A DNA stretch of 64,000 bases from AB-137-C09 sp964458185 (GTDB lineage: Bacteria > Pseudomonadota > Zetaproteobacteria > Mariprofundales > Mariprofundaceae), in the NCBI GenBank assembly GCA_964458185.1, contig CAYWFG010000004.1, forward strand, positions 22,130 to 86,129, given 5' to 3'. How positions within the stretch are numbered: the first letter of the stretch is position 1; every line of letters starts with the position of its first letter. Shown piece after piece: positions 16,427-25,515 of the stretch. A program made the position numbers and the translations under genes. The notes beneath the pieces are model-generated. The model made no database searches. It had not been told where the DNA came from and saw only the letters and a program-made list of their open reading frames with translations.

Positions 16427-17817
16427 TGAAGGAAGTTCCTCATAATCATGAATCCGCTTGCTTGCAACGTGCATGTTTACGCAAGCAATATATTATTCGT
16501 ACTATTTGGAGTGGCTTATATGCCAAATTAGCAGCTATTGTTGTTTTTTTAGCAATGGTTCCATTGGCAATAAACAATCTTGGTAGCAATGCTTATGGTA
16601 TATGGGTTGCTTCGGTTTCATTGTTTGCTTTATTAAACGGTGGTGTGGGGAAAGCGGTCATCAATCGCATAGCTTACGCCAGTGCGGTGACAAAAAAGAA
16701 ACATGGCGAAAAAACATGTAAAATTATTTCATCAGCATTTTTCTCCTTGTTAGCCTTGGCATTACTGCTAGCCATAGTGTTTTTATTGCTATTTGAATTT
16801 GATTTAATTCCTTGGGGTTCACTGCTTGCTGTTGAAGATCACGAAATAGATCATGTAGAATATGTTTGCGCTGTAGCAGCACTGTTTTTCTTACTTAATC
16901 TATGGTTGGGCATAGTAGGAAAAGTACAGTTTGGCTTACAACGCGGTGAACTAGATCGTTTTTTTTCAGGAACAGGGGCGCTTACTGGCTTATTGTTTAT
17001 GTGGTTAGCTATTGTATGGGATTATTCTTTTCCTCTGGTTATGGCTGCCTTTCTGGCGGGTGAAACACTGCTGCTAATCATTAACAACATTTATTATTTT
17101 GGCTTATATAAACGTCATTTAAAACCTAAACTAAAGCATATATCACATAAAGAATTGCGTCATTTATATAACCTAGGGACGCTTTTTTTTATTATTCAAG
17201 TTTCTATATCGATAAAAAACAATGCTGATAATCTTATTATTGCCCATTTACTGGGAAGTAATTTATTGGCTATTTATGCTGCTAATCTTACATTATGTAC
17301 GGCACTTGCTTCGTTATTTATGCTTACTCTTACACCAATATGGCCAGCCTACAGAGAGGCGATGGCTTGCGGTGATATGGCTTGGGTCCGAGTAGTTTTT
17401 ATTAAAAGTTTATGTTGGGGCATGATAGGCAGTTTCATTTGTGCTATTTTGTTTGCTACAATGGCACAAACTATTGTTTCAGTATGGATAAATGATACCT
17501 TTGTCCCTTCAAGATTATTGGTCTTAGGTTGTTCTATTTGGTTGTGTTTGCTTGTATTTGATACAATTATAATGGTTCTTCTCAATGCTTTACAAATTAT
17601 TTACTTACAAATAAAAACAGCGATTGCTTGTGCAGTATGTAACGTTGTGTTGAGTATTTATTTTGTGCAACAGATTGGCATCGAGGGGGCTATTTTTGGC
17701 AGTATTATTGCTTATTTATTTTGTGTGGCACTGCCCTATGCGATAATGATTCCAAAGTTTCTAAAAAATTTAGAGCAAGGGCAAAAAAATAAAAAAAATC
17801 ATCATCATATGGGATAA
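16426..17817 (+). CDS. Polysaccharide flippase of the Wzx/MATE-like type
   Basis: A polytopic inner-membrane protein of about 460 residues with roughly 12-14 hydrophobic segments. The N-terminal VPLAINNLGSNAYGIWVA block is characteristic of O-antigen/polysaccharide flippases that move undecaprenyl-linked sugars across the membrane. The start is uncertain: the frame has GTG at 16426 and TTG at 16387 and 16462, but no ATG before the first membrane helix (a later ATG opens VPLAIN), and no good Shine-Dalgarno. It is more A+T-rich than its neighbours and has no sugar transferase genes beside it. It sits between an integrase remnant and an IS end, so it is probably acquired and may be truncated at its 5' end. 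Confidence 0.75.
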   Translation: MKEVPHNHESACLQRACLRKQYIIRTIWSGLYAKLAAIVVFLAMVPLAINNLGSNAYGIWVASVSLFALLNGGVGKAVINRIAYASAVTKKKHGEKTCKIISSAFFSLLALALLLAIVFLLLFEFDLIPWGSLLAVEDHEIDHVEYVCAVAALFFLLNLWLGIVGKVQFGLQRGELDRFFSGTGALTGLLFMWLAIVWDYSFPLVMAAFLAGETLLLIINNIYYFGLYKRHLKPKLKHISHKELRHLYNLGTLFFIIQVSISIKNNADNLIIAHLLGSNLLAIYAANLTLCTALASLFMLTLTPIWPAYREAMACGDMAWVRVVFIKSLCWGMIGSFICAILFATMAQTIVSVWINDTFVPSRLLVLGCSIWLCLLVFDTIIMVLLNALQIIYLQIKTAIACAVCNVVLSIYFVQQIGIEGAIFGSIIAYLFCVALPYAIMIPKFLKNLEQGQKNKKNHHHMG

Positions 17818-17822
17818 ATAAC

Positions 17823-17838
17823 TGCGTAACATCAGTTA
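17823..17838 (-). mobile_element. Solitary insertion-sequence end (16 bp)
   Basis: Read on the minus strand this is TAACTGATGTTACGCA, identical over 16 bases to 63110-63125, which lies just upstream of a transposase remnant. It begins 5 bases after the flippase stop codon. The surrounding AATAACTG...CAGTTATT also forms an 8 bp hairpin that could end transcription of the flippase gene. Confidence 0.55.
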
Positions 17839-17892
17839 TTATGCATGTCTAGTTAGAATGTAGATTTTGTCAATCGTTACAGGATCAACCCA

Positions 17893-18438
17893 TCAAAAAA
17901 GATCATCCACCACCGCAGCCAAATCAGGGTAGATGCTAATGCTCGCATCCATTAGGTGTGCTTGCTTGGCAATGGCTGCGGCATCACCATAACCTGTTTG
18001 CACCAACACAGGGCGCACCCCCGCTGCCAGCGCGGCTTGCACGTCTCGCAAAGAATCACCGATCATGATGGTTTCGGCAGGGGTGGATTGCAAGGCAGCT
18101 AAGGCTTGATGCAGCAAACCTGCTTTGGGCTTGCGGCAAGGGCAATGGTCTTCGGGTGTGTGCGGGCAATAGCCGATAAAATTCAAATCGCCGCCATGCG
18201 CCCGAATTGCCGTGATCATTTTATCATGAATCAAGGCAAAGGTTTCTTCTGTGACCATGCCGCGTCCTCTGGCTGACTGGTTGCTGGCAAGCCCTAGCCT
18301 GATGCCTGCTTGGTGCAATGTGGCAATGGCTGGCAGACTACAGGCTACGGGTTGCCATTGGTCGGGGGTTAAAATGTAGTCGGGTGAATCAATATTGATT
18401 ACACCATCGCGATCCAATATAACTGTGGTTATTGTCAT
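17893..18438 (-). CDS. gmhB: D-glycero-D-manno-heptose-1,7-bisphosphate 7-phosphatase
   Basis: HAD-family phosphatase acting in ADP-heptose synthesis for the LPS inner core. The 181-residue protein has the DxD nucleophile motif ILDRDGVIN (Asp9, Asp11), SNQSARGRG, the zinc-binding loop CPHTPEDHCPCRKPKAG specific to this HAD branch, and IGDSLRDVQAA. Its start is 3 bp after the end of the permease gene upstream, so it is probably transcribed with the two dipeptide-type permeases. A phosphatase for other histidinol- or sugar-phosphates is a less likely alternative. Confidence 0.9.
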   Translation of the reverse strand: MTITTVILDRDGVINIDSPDYILTPDQWQPVACSLPAIATLHQAGIRLGLASNQSARGRGMVTEETFALIHDKMITAIRAHGGDLNFIGYCPHTPEDHCPCRKPKAGLLHQALAALQSTPAETIMIGDSLRDVQAALAAGVRPVLVQTGYGDAAAIAKQAHLMDASISIYPDLAAVVDDLF

Positions 18439-18441
18439 GGT

Positions 18442-19257
18442 TTATCCTTCGGTTCGTACATCAAAATAATCGCGCAAGGTGTCGCCCAGCAGATTGATTG
18501 CCATGACCACCAAAAACAATAGCAGTCCTGGCCAAAACACCAGCATGGGCGCGGTAAGCATCAGCCGTGTACCTTCTCGAATCATCGTTCCTAACGAGGC
18601 ATCGGGGGCTTGCACCCCAATACCAAGGAACGATAAGCCAGCCTCGCCGATAATCACCGCAGCAATACCAAAGCTTGCCTCGACCAGTAATGGGGCTGCA
18701 ATACTGGGCAGTAGGTGACGCAATGCCAGCGAGGGGAAAGCAACACCAAGACCGCGCAACGATTCTACCCACGGTGTGTTTTTAAGGGATAAAACCTGCA
18801 CCCGTGTTAATCGTGCAAAGCCCACCCAGCCTACGGCAACCAGCGCAAAGACAAGGTTTTCAACCCCTGGGCCAAGCATGGCAGCAAGGGCAATAGCGAG
18901 TAAAATACCAGGGAACGATAATACAATATCTGCCACCCGCATCAGCAAGGCATCTACCCAACCACCGACCCAACCAGCAATCATACCAATGCTGATACCC
19001 ACGATTCCACCCAAGGCAACCACACCAACGCCGATACTAAAAGAAAGCCACAAGCCTTCTGCCAAGCGGTCTAGCACATCACGCCCCAACATATCGCAAC
19101 CTAATGGGTGTTGCAGCGAAGATGTGGCTTGAATAATGTCTAAGTTGACGGCATGCCCATCGTTACCCATCCATGCTGCGGCAAACAACACCAGACAGGG
19201 AACAAACAAACACAACGATGCCAGCTTTACCCCTTGGCTATGAATTAGTTCACGCAT
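18442..19257 (-). CDS. Peptide/nickel-type ABC transporter permease (DppC-like)
   Basis: Inner-membrane permease of 271 residues with an N-terminal helix, the N-terminal HPLGCDMLGRDVLDRL segment typical of OppC/DppC proteins, five further helices, and the EAA-type loop with GEAGLSFLGIGVQAP near the C-terminus. It overlaps the DppB-like gene by 8 bp. No binding protein or ATPase is encoded nearby; these must lie outside the window. Substrate (dipeptide, nickel or other) is not readable. Confidence 0.9.
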   Translation of the reverse strand: MRELIHSQGVKLASLCLFVPCLVLFAAAWMGNDGHAVNLDIIQATSSLQHPLGCDMLGRDVLDRLAEGLWLSFSIGVGVVALGGIVGISIGMIAGWVGGWVDALLMRVADIVLSFPGILLAIALAAMLGPGVENLVFALVAVGWVGFARLTRVQVLSLKNTPWVESLRGLGVAFPSLALRHLLPSIAAPLLVEASFGIAAVIIGEAGLSFLGIGVQAPDASLGTMIREGTRLMLTAPMLVFWPGLLLFLVVMAINLLGDTLRDYFDVRTEG

Positions 19258-20170
19258 GACGTTGCCTAGGATCTAGCCACAGGGCAATCATATCGGCCAG
19301 TAAATTTGCCAGCACATAAAACACAGCAATCACCAACACACAACCTTGCACCATGGGGTAATCGCGTCGCTGTATGGCTTCGATGGTTAATAAACCCAAA
19401 CCTGGCCAATCAAATACCGTTTCGGTAATCACAGCACCGCCTAGCACTGCACCCAATTGGAGCGCAAACAAGGTTAATACGGGAATCACAGCCAAACGGG
19501 CAGCATGCCGCCACCAAATACGCGACTCGGCAATGCCAAAAGCTCGCGCTGTGCGGCAAGCGTCCATATGCATTGCCTCTAACCAACTGGCGCGTGCCAT
19601 GCGCGATAAAATGGCAGCCAATGCCGTCCCCAAGGTGATCGTGGGTAAGACCATGCTGCCTGATTGTGCGATACCTGATACGGGTAACCAGCCAAGAAAC
19701 ACAGAAAACCATAAAATAAGCATCGGCCCTAACCAAAAGTTAGGAATAGACACGCCCAGCAAGGCAACGCCCATCGTCGCTGTATCTTGCCACTGCCCCC
19801 TGTGACGGGCTGCCATATACCCCAGTGGTATCGCAAGCAACACTGCCAACAACAAGCTTGCTGCGGCAAGTTGCATCGTCGCCCCTATGCGGTTGCTGAT
19901 TTTCTCTAATACATCCACCTTGTTGATAATACTATGCCCCCAGTCACCATGCATCAGACCTTGCAGGTAATGGGCATACTGTAAGCCCAAGGGTTGATCC
20001 AAATGCAATGCTTGCCGCAATGCCTCACGGTCTGCTGCCATCGCTGTTTCGCCAAGCAAAGCATCGACAGGATCACCAGGGACAAGGTGCAGTAAAAAAA
20101 ACACCAAAGTAGCGACACCAAAAAGCGTGGGGATGGCTTGAAGCAATCGAAGGGTCATTAAACGTAGCAT
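19250..20170 (-). CDS. Peptide/nickel-type ABC transporter permease (DppB-like)
   Basis: The first permease of the pair, about 306 residues. The start at 20170 (MLRLMTLRLLQAIPTLFGV) gives the typical N-terminal helix of DppB/OppB, followed by HLVPGDPVDALLG and the C-terminal ETVFDWPGLG motif. A longer frame reaching 20293 adds 41 residues that do not resemble the family. No clear Shine-Dalgarno is seen. It forms a heterodimer with the DppC-like protein encoded downstream. The divergent dapD gene starts 166 bp away. Confidence 0.9.
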   Translation of the reverse strand: MLRLMTLRLLQAIPTLFGVATLVFFLLHLVPGDPVDALLGETAMAADREALRQALHLDQPLGLQYAHYLQGLMHGDWGHSIINKVDVLEKISNRIGATMQLAAASLLLAVLLAIPLGYMAARHRGQWQDTATMGVALLGVSIPNFWLGPMLILWFSVFLGWLPVSGIAQSGSMVLPTITLGTALAAILSRMARASWLEAMHMDACRTARAFGIAESRIWWRHAARLAVIPVLTLFALQLGAVLGGAVITETVFDWPGLGLLTIEAIQRRDYPMVQGCVLVIAVFYVLANLLADMIALWLDPRQRHA

Positions 20171-20336
20171 GTTTTTAAGCCATGGGGATGAATTTTTCTT
20201 AAGGGGATCACTTGCCAAGCATAAGCTGATGATTGTGCAGCGCAATAGTGCATGATGAAGCCATAAAACTTTCTCTTTCTTGCCATTCTTCAACAGCCTT
20301 CTAGCCTTGCCCTTGATTGTAACCGTAGGAGAAAGA

Positions 20337-21158
20337 ATGCATCATTTACAAATTTTAATTGAAAACGCATGGGATCAACGCAGCGATTGGGACTTGCACA
20401 GTGTGCAGGCAGACTGGCGGGAAGGCATTGAGCATGCGGTTCAATTGTTGGATGATGGCGGCGTGCGCGTGGCAGAGAGAAACAGCGGGGGTCAATGGCT
20501 AACGCAAGCATGGTTGAAAAAAGCCGTGCTGCTTTATTTTAAAATGCATGATAATGCCGTGATTCATGGCGGTGATGCCAATTATTTTGACAAAGTGCCG
20601 TTAAAGTTTTCTAACTGGGGTGATTCAGAGTTTCGCAAGGCGGGCATTCGTGTCGTGCCACCTGCTACCGTGCGTAAGGGCGCGTACATTGCAGCCAAAA
20701 CAGTCTTGATGCCATCGTATGTGAATATTGGTGCTTATGTCGATGAGGGTACCATGGTTGATACATGGGCAACCATTGGTTCTTGTGCGCAAATTGGACG
20801 CAACTGCCATATTTCTGGCGGTGCGGGTATTGGCGGCGTGTTAGAGCCTATTCAGGCATCGCCTGTGATTATTGAAGATAATTGTTTTATTGGTGCGCGG
20901 GCAGAAGTCGCTGAAGGCGTGATTGTTCGTGAAGGCTCTGTGCTTTCGATGGGTGTTTATTTGGGGCAATCGACACGGATTGTTCACCGTGAAACAGGCG
21001 AAGTGTTTTATGGTGAAGTACCGCCTTATTCGGTGGTTGTTTCAGGCTCTATGCCCGGTAAATCAGGTGGACCTAATTTGTATTGTGCTGTGATTGTGAA
21101 GCAGGTTGACGAACGCACCCGTGCCAAGACAGCTATCACGGAGTTGTTGCGCGAGTAA
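20337..21158 (+). CDS. dapD: 2,3,4,5-tetrahydropyridine-2,6-dicarboxylate N-succinyltransferase
   Basis: Succinylates tetrahydrodipicolinate in lysine and meso-diaminopimelate synthesis. The 273-residue protein has an N-terminal helical domain and a left-handed beta-helix of hexapeptide repeats (for example VNIGAYVDEGTMVDTWATIG and ISGGAGIGGVLEP), typical of DapD. The ATG at 20337 is preceded by AGGAG at 20327-20331. Other lysine genes are not in the window. rng begins immediately after. Confidence 0.97.
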   Translation: MHHLQILIENAWDQRSDWDLHSVQADWREGIEHAVQLLDDGGVRVAERNSGGQWLTQAWLKKAVLLYFKMHDNAVIHGGDANYFDKVPLKFSNWGDSEFRKAGIRVVPPATVRKGAYIAAKTVLMPSYVNIGAYVDEGTMVDTWATIGSCAQIGRNCHISGGAGIGGVLEPIQASPVIIEDNCFIGARAEVAEGVIVREGSVLSMGVYLGQSTRIVHRETGEVFYGEVPPYSVVVSGSMPGKSGGPNLYCAVIVKQVDERTRAKTAITELLRE

Positions 21159-21182
21159 TTGAACAAGGTCAAGGCGTTCCCC

Positions 21183-22697
21183 ATGAGTACAGAGTTATTG
21201 GTCAATATTGCGCCTTTTGAGACCCGTGTCGCACGGATTGAAAATGGTCTTGCTGAAGAAGTGTACATTGAACGTGCGCGTGGTTTAAAAGGCAACATTT
21301 ACAAAGGTCGCGTGCAACGGGTGTTGCCGGGGATTCAAGCTGCGTTTGTGGATATTGGCTTAGAGAAATCAGGCTTTTTGTACGCGGGTGATATTATTCG
21401 CACAGAAGCCAACGATTTGGACGACCGAGCCGAGGATGATGATCATTCTCCTGACGATACCGACAATGAGGCAGAACAACGCAGGCAACGCAATGTACCT
21501 GCGATTGATTCATTGATTCGTGAACGGCAAGACATTTTGGTGCAAGTATCGAAAGATCCTATTGCCTCTAAAGGCCCCCGTTTAACGTCATTGGTGAGTT
21601 TGGCGGGACGTTACTTGGTGTATTTACCCGGTGTTAACCATGTGGGTATTGCCAGACGGTTAGAGAGTGCTGAAGAGCGTGATCGTTTGCTGATGATTGC
21701 CAATACGATTCGCCCTGATAATGCGGGGCTGATTGTGCGCACGGTTGCAGAAGGTCATAGTGAAGAAGATTTGCGCGAAGACTTGAGGTTTTTGCAATTA
21801 CTGTGGCAAGATATTGAAAAACGGGCGAAAGATGCGCCAAGTTGCTCTATGCTGCACATGGACTTAAAACTCTACCTGCGTGTAATGCGTGATTACGTTG
21901 ATGATGAAGTGAAAAAAATTCACGTTGATTCGCGTGAAGCCTACCAAACGATGAAAAAGTTTGCTCGCCGTTTTATGCCCGAAGTCGCCAAGCGTTTGTA
22001 TTATTACCCAGGGGAACGCCCATTATTTGATGTCTATGGCGTAGAAAAAGAAATTGATGCCGCCTTAGATCGACGGGTGGGCTTGCGTTCAGGCGGGCAT
22101 CTTGTCATTGACCAAACGGAAGCATTGATTGCCATTGATGTGAATTCAGGTTCTTTCACAGGTTCGCGCAATATGGAAGAAACAGGTTTTAAAACTAACT
22201 TGGAAGCGGCGCATGAAATCGTGCATCAATTGCGTTTGCGTAACCTAGGCGGCATCATCGTCATTGATTTTATTGATATGCGCGATGAGGATAATAAACT
22301 TCGATTAATGGAAGTGCTGCGCGAAGCGTTAAAACGCGATAAAACCAAAACCCATATGGCACAACTGTCATCGTTGGGCTTGGTTGAAATGGCACGCAAG
22401 CGAACCCGTGATTCGTTAGGGCGGATGCTGCTGCATACATGCAGACGTTGCGATGGTACAGGGCTGCGTAAAAGCACGTTAACCATTTGTTATCAATTAT
22501 TTCGTGCGATTGTGGCTGAAGGTCGAGCATACCCATGTGAAAAACTGATGATTATTGCCCACCCACAATTAATTGACCTCATGTTGGGCGAACAAAGCGA
22601 ATGGGTTTCTCGCTTGGAAACCTTCTTAGGCAAAGAAATTATGCTAAAAAGTGATTCTCAGTTTTCACCCGAGCATTATGAAGTGGCGTTACTGTAA
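21183..22697 (+). CDS. rng: Ribonuclease G (RNase E/G family)
   Basis: Endoribonuclease for rRNA maturation and mRNA decay. It begins MSTELLVNIAPFETRVA at the ATG 21183; a TTG at 21159 just after the dapD stop is an unlikely alternative. An S1 domain with an acidic insert (near residues 80-105) is followed by the catalytic part with metal-binding aspartates in AIDVNSGSFTG and VIDFIDM, and the zinc-link cysteines in CRRCDGTG. At 504 residues it is RNase G-sized and lacks the long RNase E scaffold. The maf gene usually next to rng is missing. Confidence 0.93.
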   Translation: MSTELLVNIAPFETRVARIENGLAEEVYIERARGLKGNIYKGRVQRVLPGIQAAFVDIGLEKSGFLYAGDIIRTEANDLDDRAEDDDHSPDDTDNEAEQRRQRNVPAIDSLIRERQDILVQVSKDPIASKGPRLTSLVSLAGRYLVYLPGVNHVGIARRLESAEERDRLLMIANTIRPDNAGLIVRTVAEGHSEEDLREDLRFLQLLWQDIEKRAKDAPSCSMLHMDLKLYLRVMRDYVDDEVKKIHVDSREAYQTMKKFARRFMPEVAKRLYYYPGERPLFDVYGVEKEIDAALDRRVGLRSGGHLVIDQTEALIAIDVNSGSFTGSRNMEETGFKTNLEAAHEIVHQLRLRNLGGIIVIDFIDMRDEDNKLRLMEVLREALKRDKTKTHMAQLSSLGLVEMARKRTRDSLGRMLLHTCRRCDGTGLRKSTLTICYQLFRAIVAEGRAYPCEKLMIIAHPQLIDLMLGEQSEWVSRLETFLGKEIMLKSDSQFSPEHYEVALL

Positions 22698-22751
22698 GTT
22701 ATTTCATGCACGTTGCTTATTGGGTGATGGTGTGAATTGGAGGGGGGTATA

Positions 22752-23702
22752 ATGAAAAAAGTTTGTGTTATTGGTGGCAGTGGTTTTGTTGGGCGTTCTA
22801 TCGTACGACAAGCGTTAGCTGCGGGGCATCAAGTTCGCGTTGCTTGTCGGCATCCTGAAAAAGCTAGAGCCTTACTGGTTATGGGTGTTACTGATTTATG
22901 TAAGGTTGATATTTGTGACGGCAAAGGTCTCAACGATGCGGTCGCAGGCATGGATTGTGTCATCAACTTGGTGGGACTACTGTTTGAACGTGGTCGCTAT
23001 ACCTTTGATGCAGCACATGTGCATGGCACACGCAATGTCATCAAGGCTTGCGAGCAAGCAGTGACCTCACGTTATATTCACATGAGTGCATTGGGTTCAA
23101 GCAATCAAAGTGATAGTGAATATGGTCGCAGTAAACATGCAGCAGAAACAGCCGTTCGTGAATCATCATTGCATTGGACGGTCATGCGTCCTTCCGTTAT
23201 TTTTGGTGCTGAAGATGACTTTTTTAACAAGCTGGAGCTGATGTCTCGTTTTCTTCCTGTCTTTCCTGTTATTGCGGGCAATACGCGCTTTCAACCTGTT
23301 TGGGTAGAAGACGTTGCCCGTGCTTTTGTCGCAAGCATCGAGAATGTGGCACCGGTGGGTCAAAGCTACGATCTTGGTGGCCCTACAGCTTATACGTTTT
23401 ATGCCTTGGTGGGTGTGTTGTTGGCACACAAAGAACGGGCGCGTTTATGTTTACCTGTGCCAGATGGCATTGCAGGTATCATGGCATCGCTGCTACAGTT
23501 TTTACCTGTGCCACCATTAACACCCGATCAATTGGCAATGCTTCAATCCGATAATGTTGTCGATGGTGATATGCCGTTCCCTGCATGTTTTGGTGCGCCG
23601 TCATCGGTTGAAACAATTTTACCAACGTATATCAATGGTGTTCAAGTCAAACGGCTACAGCAGCAGTTTAATATCAACCGTAAGAACTACCGTAAACTGT
23701 GA
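22752..23702 (+). CDS. NAD(P)-binding protein, complex I NDUFA9-like atypical SDR
   Basis: A 316-residue Rossmann-fold protein with the nucleotide-binding motif VIGGSGFVGRSIV at the N-terminus, INLVGLLFE near 80, HMSALGSS and YGRSKHAAE (the Tyr-x-x-x-Lys pair) near 120-135, and MRPSVIFG near 150. This is the pattern of atypical short-chain dehydrogenases related to complex I subunit NDUFA9. The ATG at 22752 has GGAGGGGGG just upstream. The substrate is unknown; bacterial members have been linked to quinone or lipid metabolism only by inference. plsY follows after 6 bp. Confidence 0.85.
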   Translation: MKKVCVIGGSGFVGRSIVRQALAAGHQVRVACRHPEKARALLVMGVTDLCKVDICDGKGLNDAVAGMDCVINLVGLLFERGRYTFDAAHVHGTRNVIKACEQAVTSRYIHMSALGSSNQSDSEYGRSKHAAETAVRESSLHWTVMRPSVIFGAEDDFFNKLELMSRFLPVFPVIAGNTRFQPVWVEDVARAFVASIENVAPVGQSYDLGGPTAYTFYALVGVLLAHKERARLCLPVPDGIAGIMASLLQFLPVPPLTPDQLAMLQSDNVVDGDMPFPACFGAPSSVETILPTYINGVQVKRLQQQFNINRKNYRKL

Positions 23703-23708
23703 TATGCC

Positions 23709-24317
23709 ATGATTGATTTACTGACAAGCCCAAGCTTTTGGTTGTGGTGTATCGGTGCATACTTGCTAGGAGGCATTCCTTTTGGCTTGTTGTTTAGTAA
23801 AGCGATCAGCAATAAAGACCCTCGTGACCACGGCAGCGGCAATATTGGTGCAACCAATGCCTTGCGCACTGGCGGAAAGCTTGTCGGTGTTTTAACCTTG
23901 CTGGCTGATGTTGGCAAAGGTGCATTAGTGGTGGCTTTGGCGGCGCATTATGCTGGCGAAGCATTGGTGATTTATGTCGCATTATTGGTGTTTATTGGGC
24001 ATATCTTTCCTGTGTATTTAAAATTCCGTGGCGGCAAAGGTGTTGCCACTATGTTTGGTGTGCTGCTGCCATGGTTGCCGTGGGTGAGTCTTATCGCGTT
24101 TGCAGCATGGTTATTGCTGTTTTTTAGCACCCGCTATGTTGCTGTTGCCTCTATGGTTGCAGCGGCATTGGTTCCAATACTGGTGCTTTTGTTACACGCT
24201 GGCGGTCAAGCTACGCTGTTGGCAACATCGGTCTTGGCAGTGCTGGTGATTATTCGCCATATCAGTAATATTCAGCGTTTATTGCGCCACGAAGAACCGA
24301 AAACTGGAGCGAAATAG
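23709..24317 (+). CDS. plsY: Glycerol-3-phosphate acyltransferase PlsY
   Basis: Inner-membrane enzyme that acylates glycerol-3-phosphate from acyl-phosphate, the first step of phospholipid synthesis. It has the three family motifs: GSGNIGATNALR near residue 37, the FPVYLKFRGGKGVAT segment near 100, and the third near the C-terminus (VIIRHISNIQRL). About five to six hydrophobic segments are present in 202 residues, the normal length. plsX is not in the window. Confidence 0.95.
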   Translation: MIDLLTSPSFWLWCIGAYLLGGIPFGLLFSKAISNKDPRDHGSGNIGATNALRTGGKLVGVLTLLADVGKGALVVALAAHYAGEALVIYVALLVFIGHIFPVYLKFRGGKGVATMFGVLLPWLPWVSLIAFAAWLLLFFSTRYVAVASMVAAALVPILVLLLHAGGQATLLATSVLAVLVIIRHISNIQRLLRHEEPKTGAK

Positions 24318-24328
24318 GAGCAAGCGTT

Positions 24329-25492
24329 ATGGCAATTCGACACATCATGCATACATTCATCGTATGTATTGGGTTTATTCTCTACCCAAGCATGACCATG
24401 GCTCAAGACAATACCAATGGCACAGCTTTAAGAATACCGCTGTCACAGCCTTATACTGTCAAAAAGAACGATACATTGTGGGATATTGCCAATCACTTTT
24501 TTAAAGACCCCCAGCGTTGGATGAATATTTGGGAGAAAAACCTTTATATCACCAACCCTGACCTCATTTACCCTGGTAATAAAATTTGGTTTGATGGCTC
24601 GCATATGCCAAGCATAGCCAATGGCAATACTGCCTCTGCTTCTGAAAATAAACCTATGCGTGCCAATGGTGCTGCCATAGCAGAACCAACGATGAACCAT
24701 GAACGACTCATGACCCCACAAGAAATCAAGGCGGTGGGTGGTTTAACCACGGTACGTCCTCGCCCTAGCATTATCGTCAAAGAAGTAGAACGCCTTGAAA
24801 GCAATGCTGACCGTAGCTTTGAGTTCCCCGAGATGTTGCGCCGTGATTTCATTGATCCTAAAGAATCCTTTGTCTCCATTGGTTATATTTTAGACTCTGA
24901 AATGCATCGACTTAATTATGGTGAAGGCGATCTCTTGTATTTGCGTTTTTCTAGGGCTGTGCAACGCGGAGAACAATTTGATATTTTTCGCAAAGGGCAT
25001 GCTGTGGAAGATAGCCAAAATGGCGGCAGCCTTGGAACATTGATGCATCACCTTGGCAAAATTGAAGTCACGGCTATTCAAGGTGGTATTTACAAAGGTC
25101 GTATTTTGTATGCCTTTGCAGAAATATCTCGCGGCGACAAGCTCGTTCCCAGCATCAAAATAGAAACAACAATATCATCCTCTGTCTCGCTTTATAATAT
25201 GCGTGGGCAAGTAGTTTATTTGCAAGATGATACCACTGAAGTGAGTTCAAGCCAGATTATTGCCATTAACCTTGGCAAAAAACAGGGGTTGCGTGCAGGC
25301 ATGAAGTTCGTTGTTTACCATGCAGGTCGTGTCATTAAAGATGTGGTGACAGACAATGACGTACAATTGCCGATGGAGCGTATTGCCAGTATTATGATTA
25401 TCTCTGCTGTTGCCAACAGTGCCATGGCGTTTGTCACCGAGGCAATATCTCCAATTCACATGGGGGATCATATACGTCCCGCAGGTCGATAA
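24329..25492 (+). CDS. Secreted LysM-domain protein
   Basis: A 387-residue exported protein. A signal peptide (residues 1-25, cleavage likely after MTMA) is followed by a LysM peptidoglycan-binding module at about 42-90 (YTVKKNDTLWDIANHFF ... NPDLIYPGNKIW). The remaining 290 residues contain beta-rich repeats resembling the FlgA/SAF-like or LysM-associated tail of proteins often found directly before dprA in gammaproteobacteria. Its stop is 23 bp before dprA. It is probably a periplasmic cell-wall-associated protein; its role is unknown. Confidence 0.82.
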   Translation: MAIRHIMHTFIVCIGFILYPSMTMAQDNTNGTALRIPLSQPYTVKKNDTLWDIANHFFKDPQRWMNIWEKNLYITNPDLIYPGNKIWFDGSHMPSIANGNTASASENKPMRANGAAIAEPTMNHERLMTPQEIKAVGGLTTVRPRPSIIVKEVERLESNADRSFEFPEMLRRDFIDPKESFVSIGYILDSEMHRLNYGEGDLLYLRFSRAVQRGEQFDIFRKGHAVEDSQNGGSLGTLMHHLGKIEVTAIQGGIYKGRILYAFAEISRGDKLVPSIKIETTISSSVSLYNMRGQVVYLQDDTTEVSSSQIIAINLGKKQGLRAGMKFVVYHAGRVIKDVVTDNDVQLPMERIASIMIISAVANSAMAFVTEAISPIHMGDHIRPAGR

Positions 25493-25515
25493 AGCAATCA
25501 ACTGAATATTTTTCA

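Noticed and set aside
16002..17892. An attachment-site duplicate of the tRNA-Leu 3' end closing the island
   Set aside because: I could not find a second copy of the tRNA 3' end downstream of the flippase, so the island boundary stays unproven.
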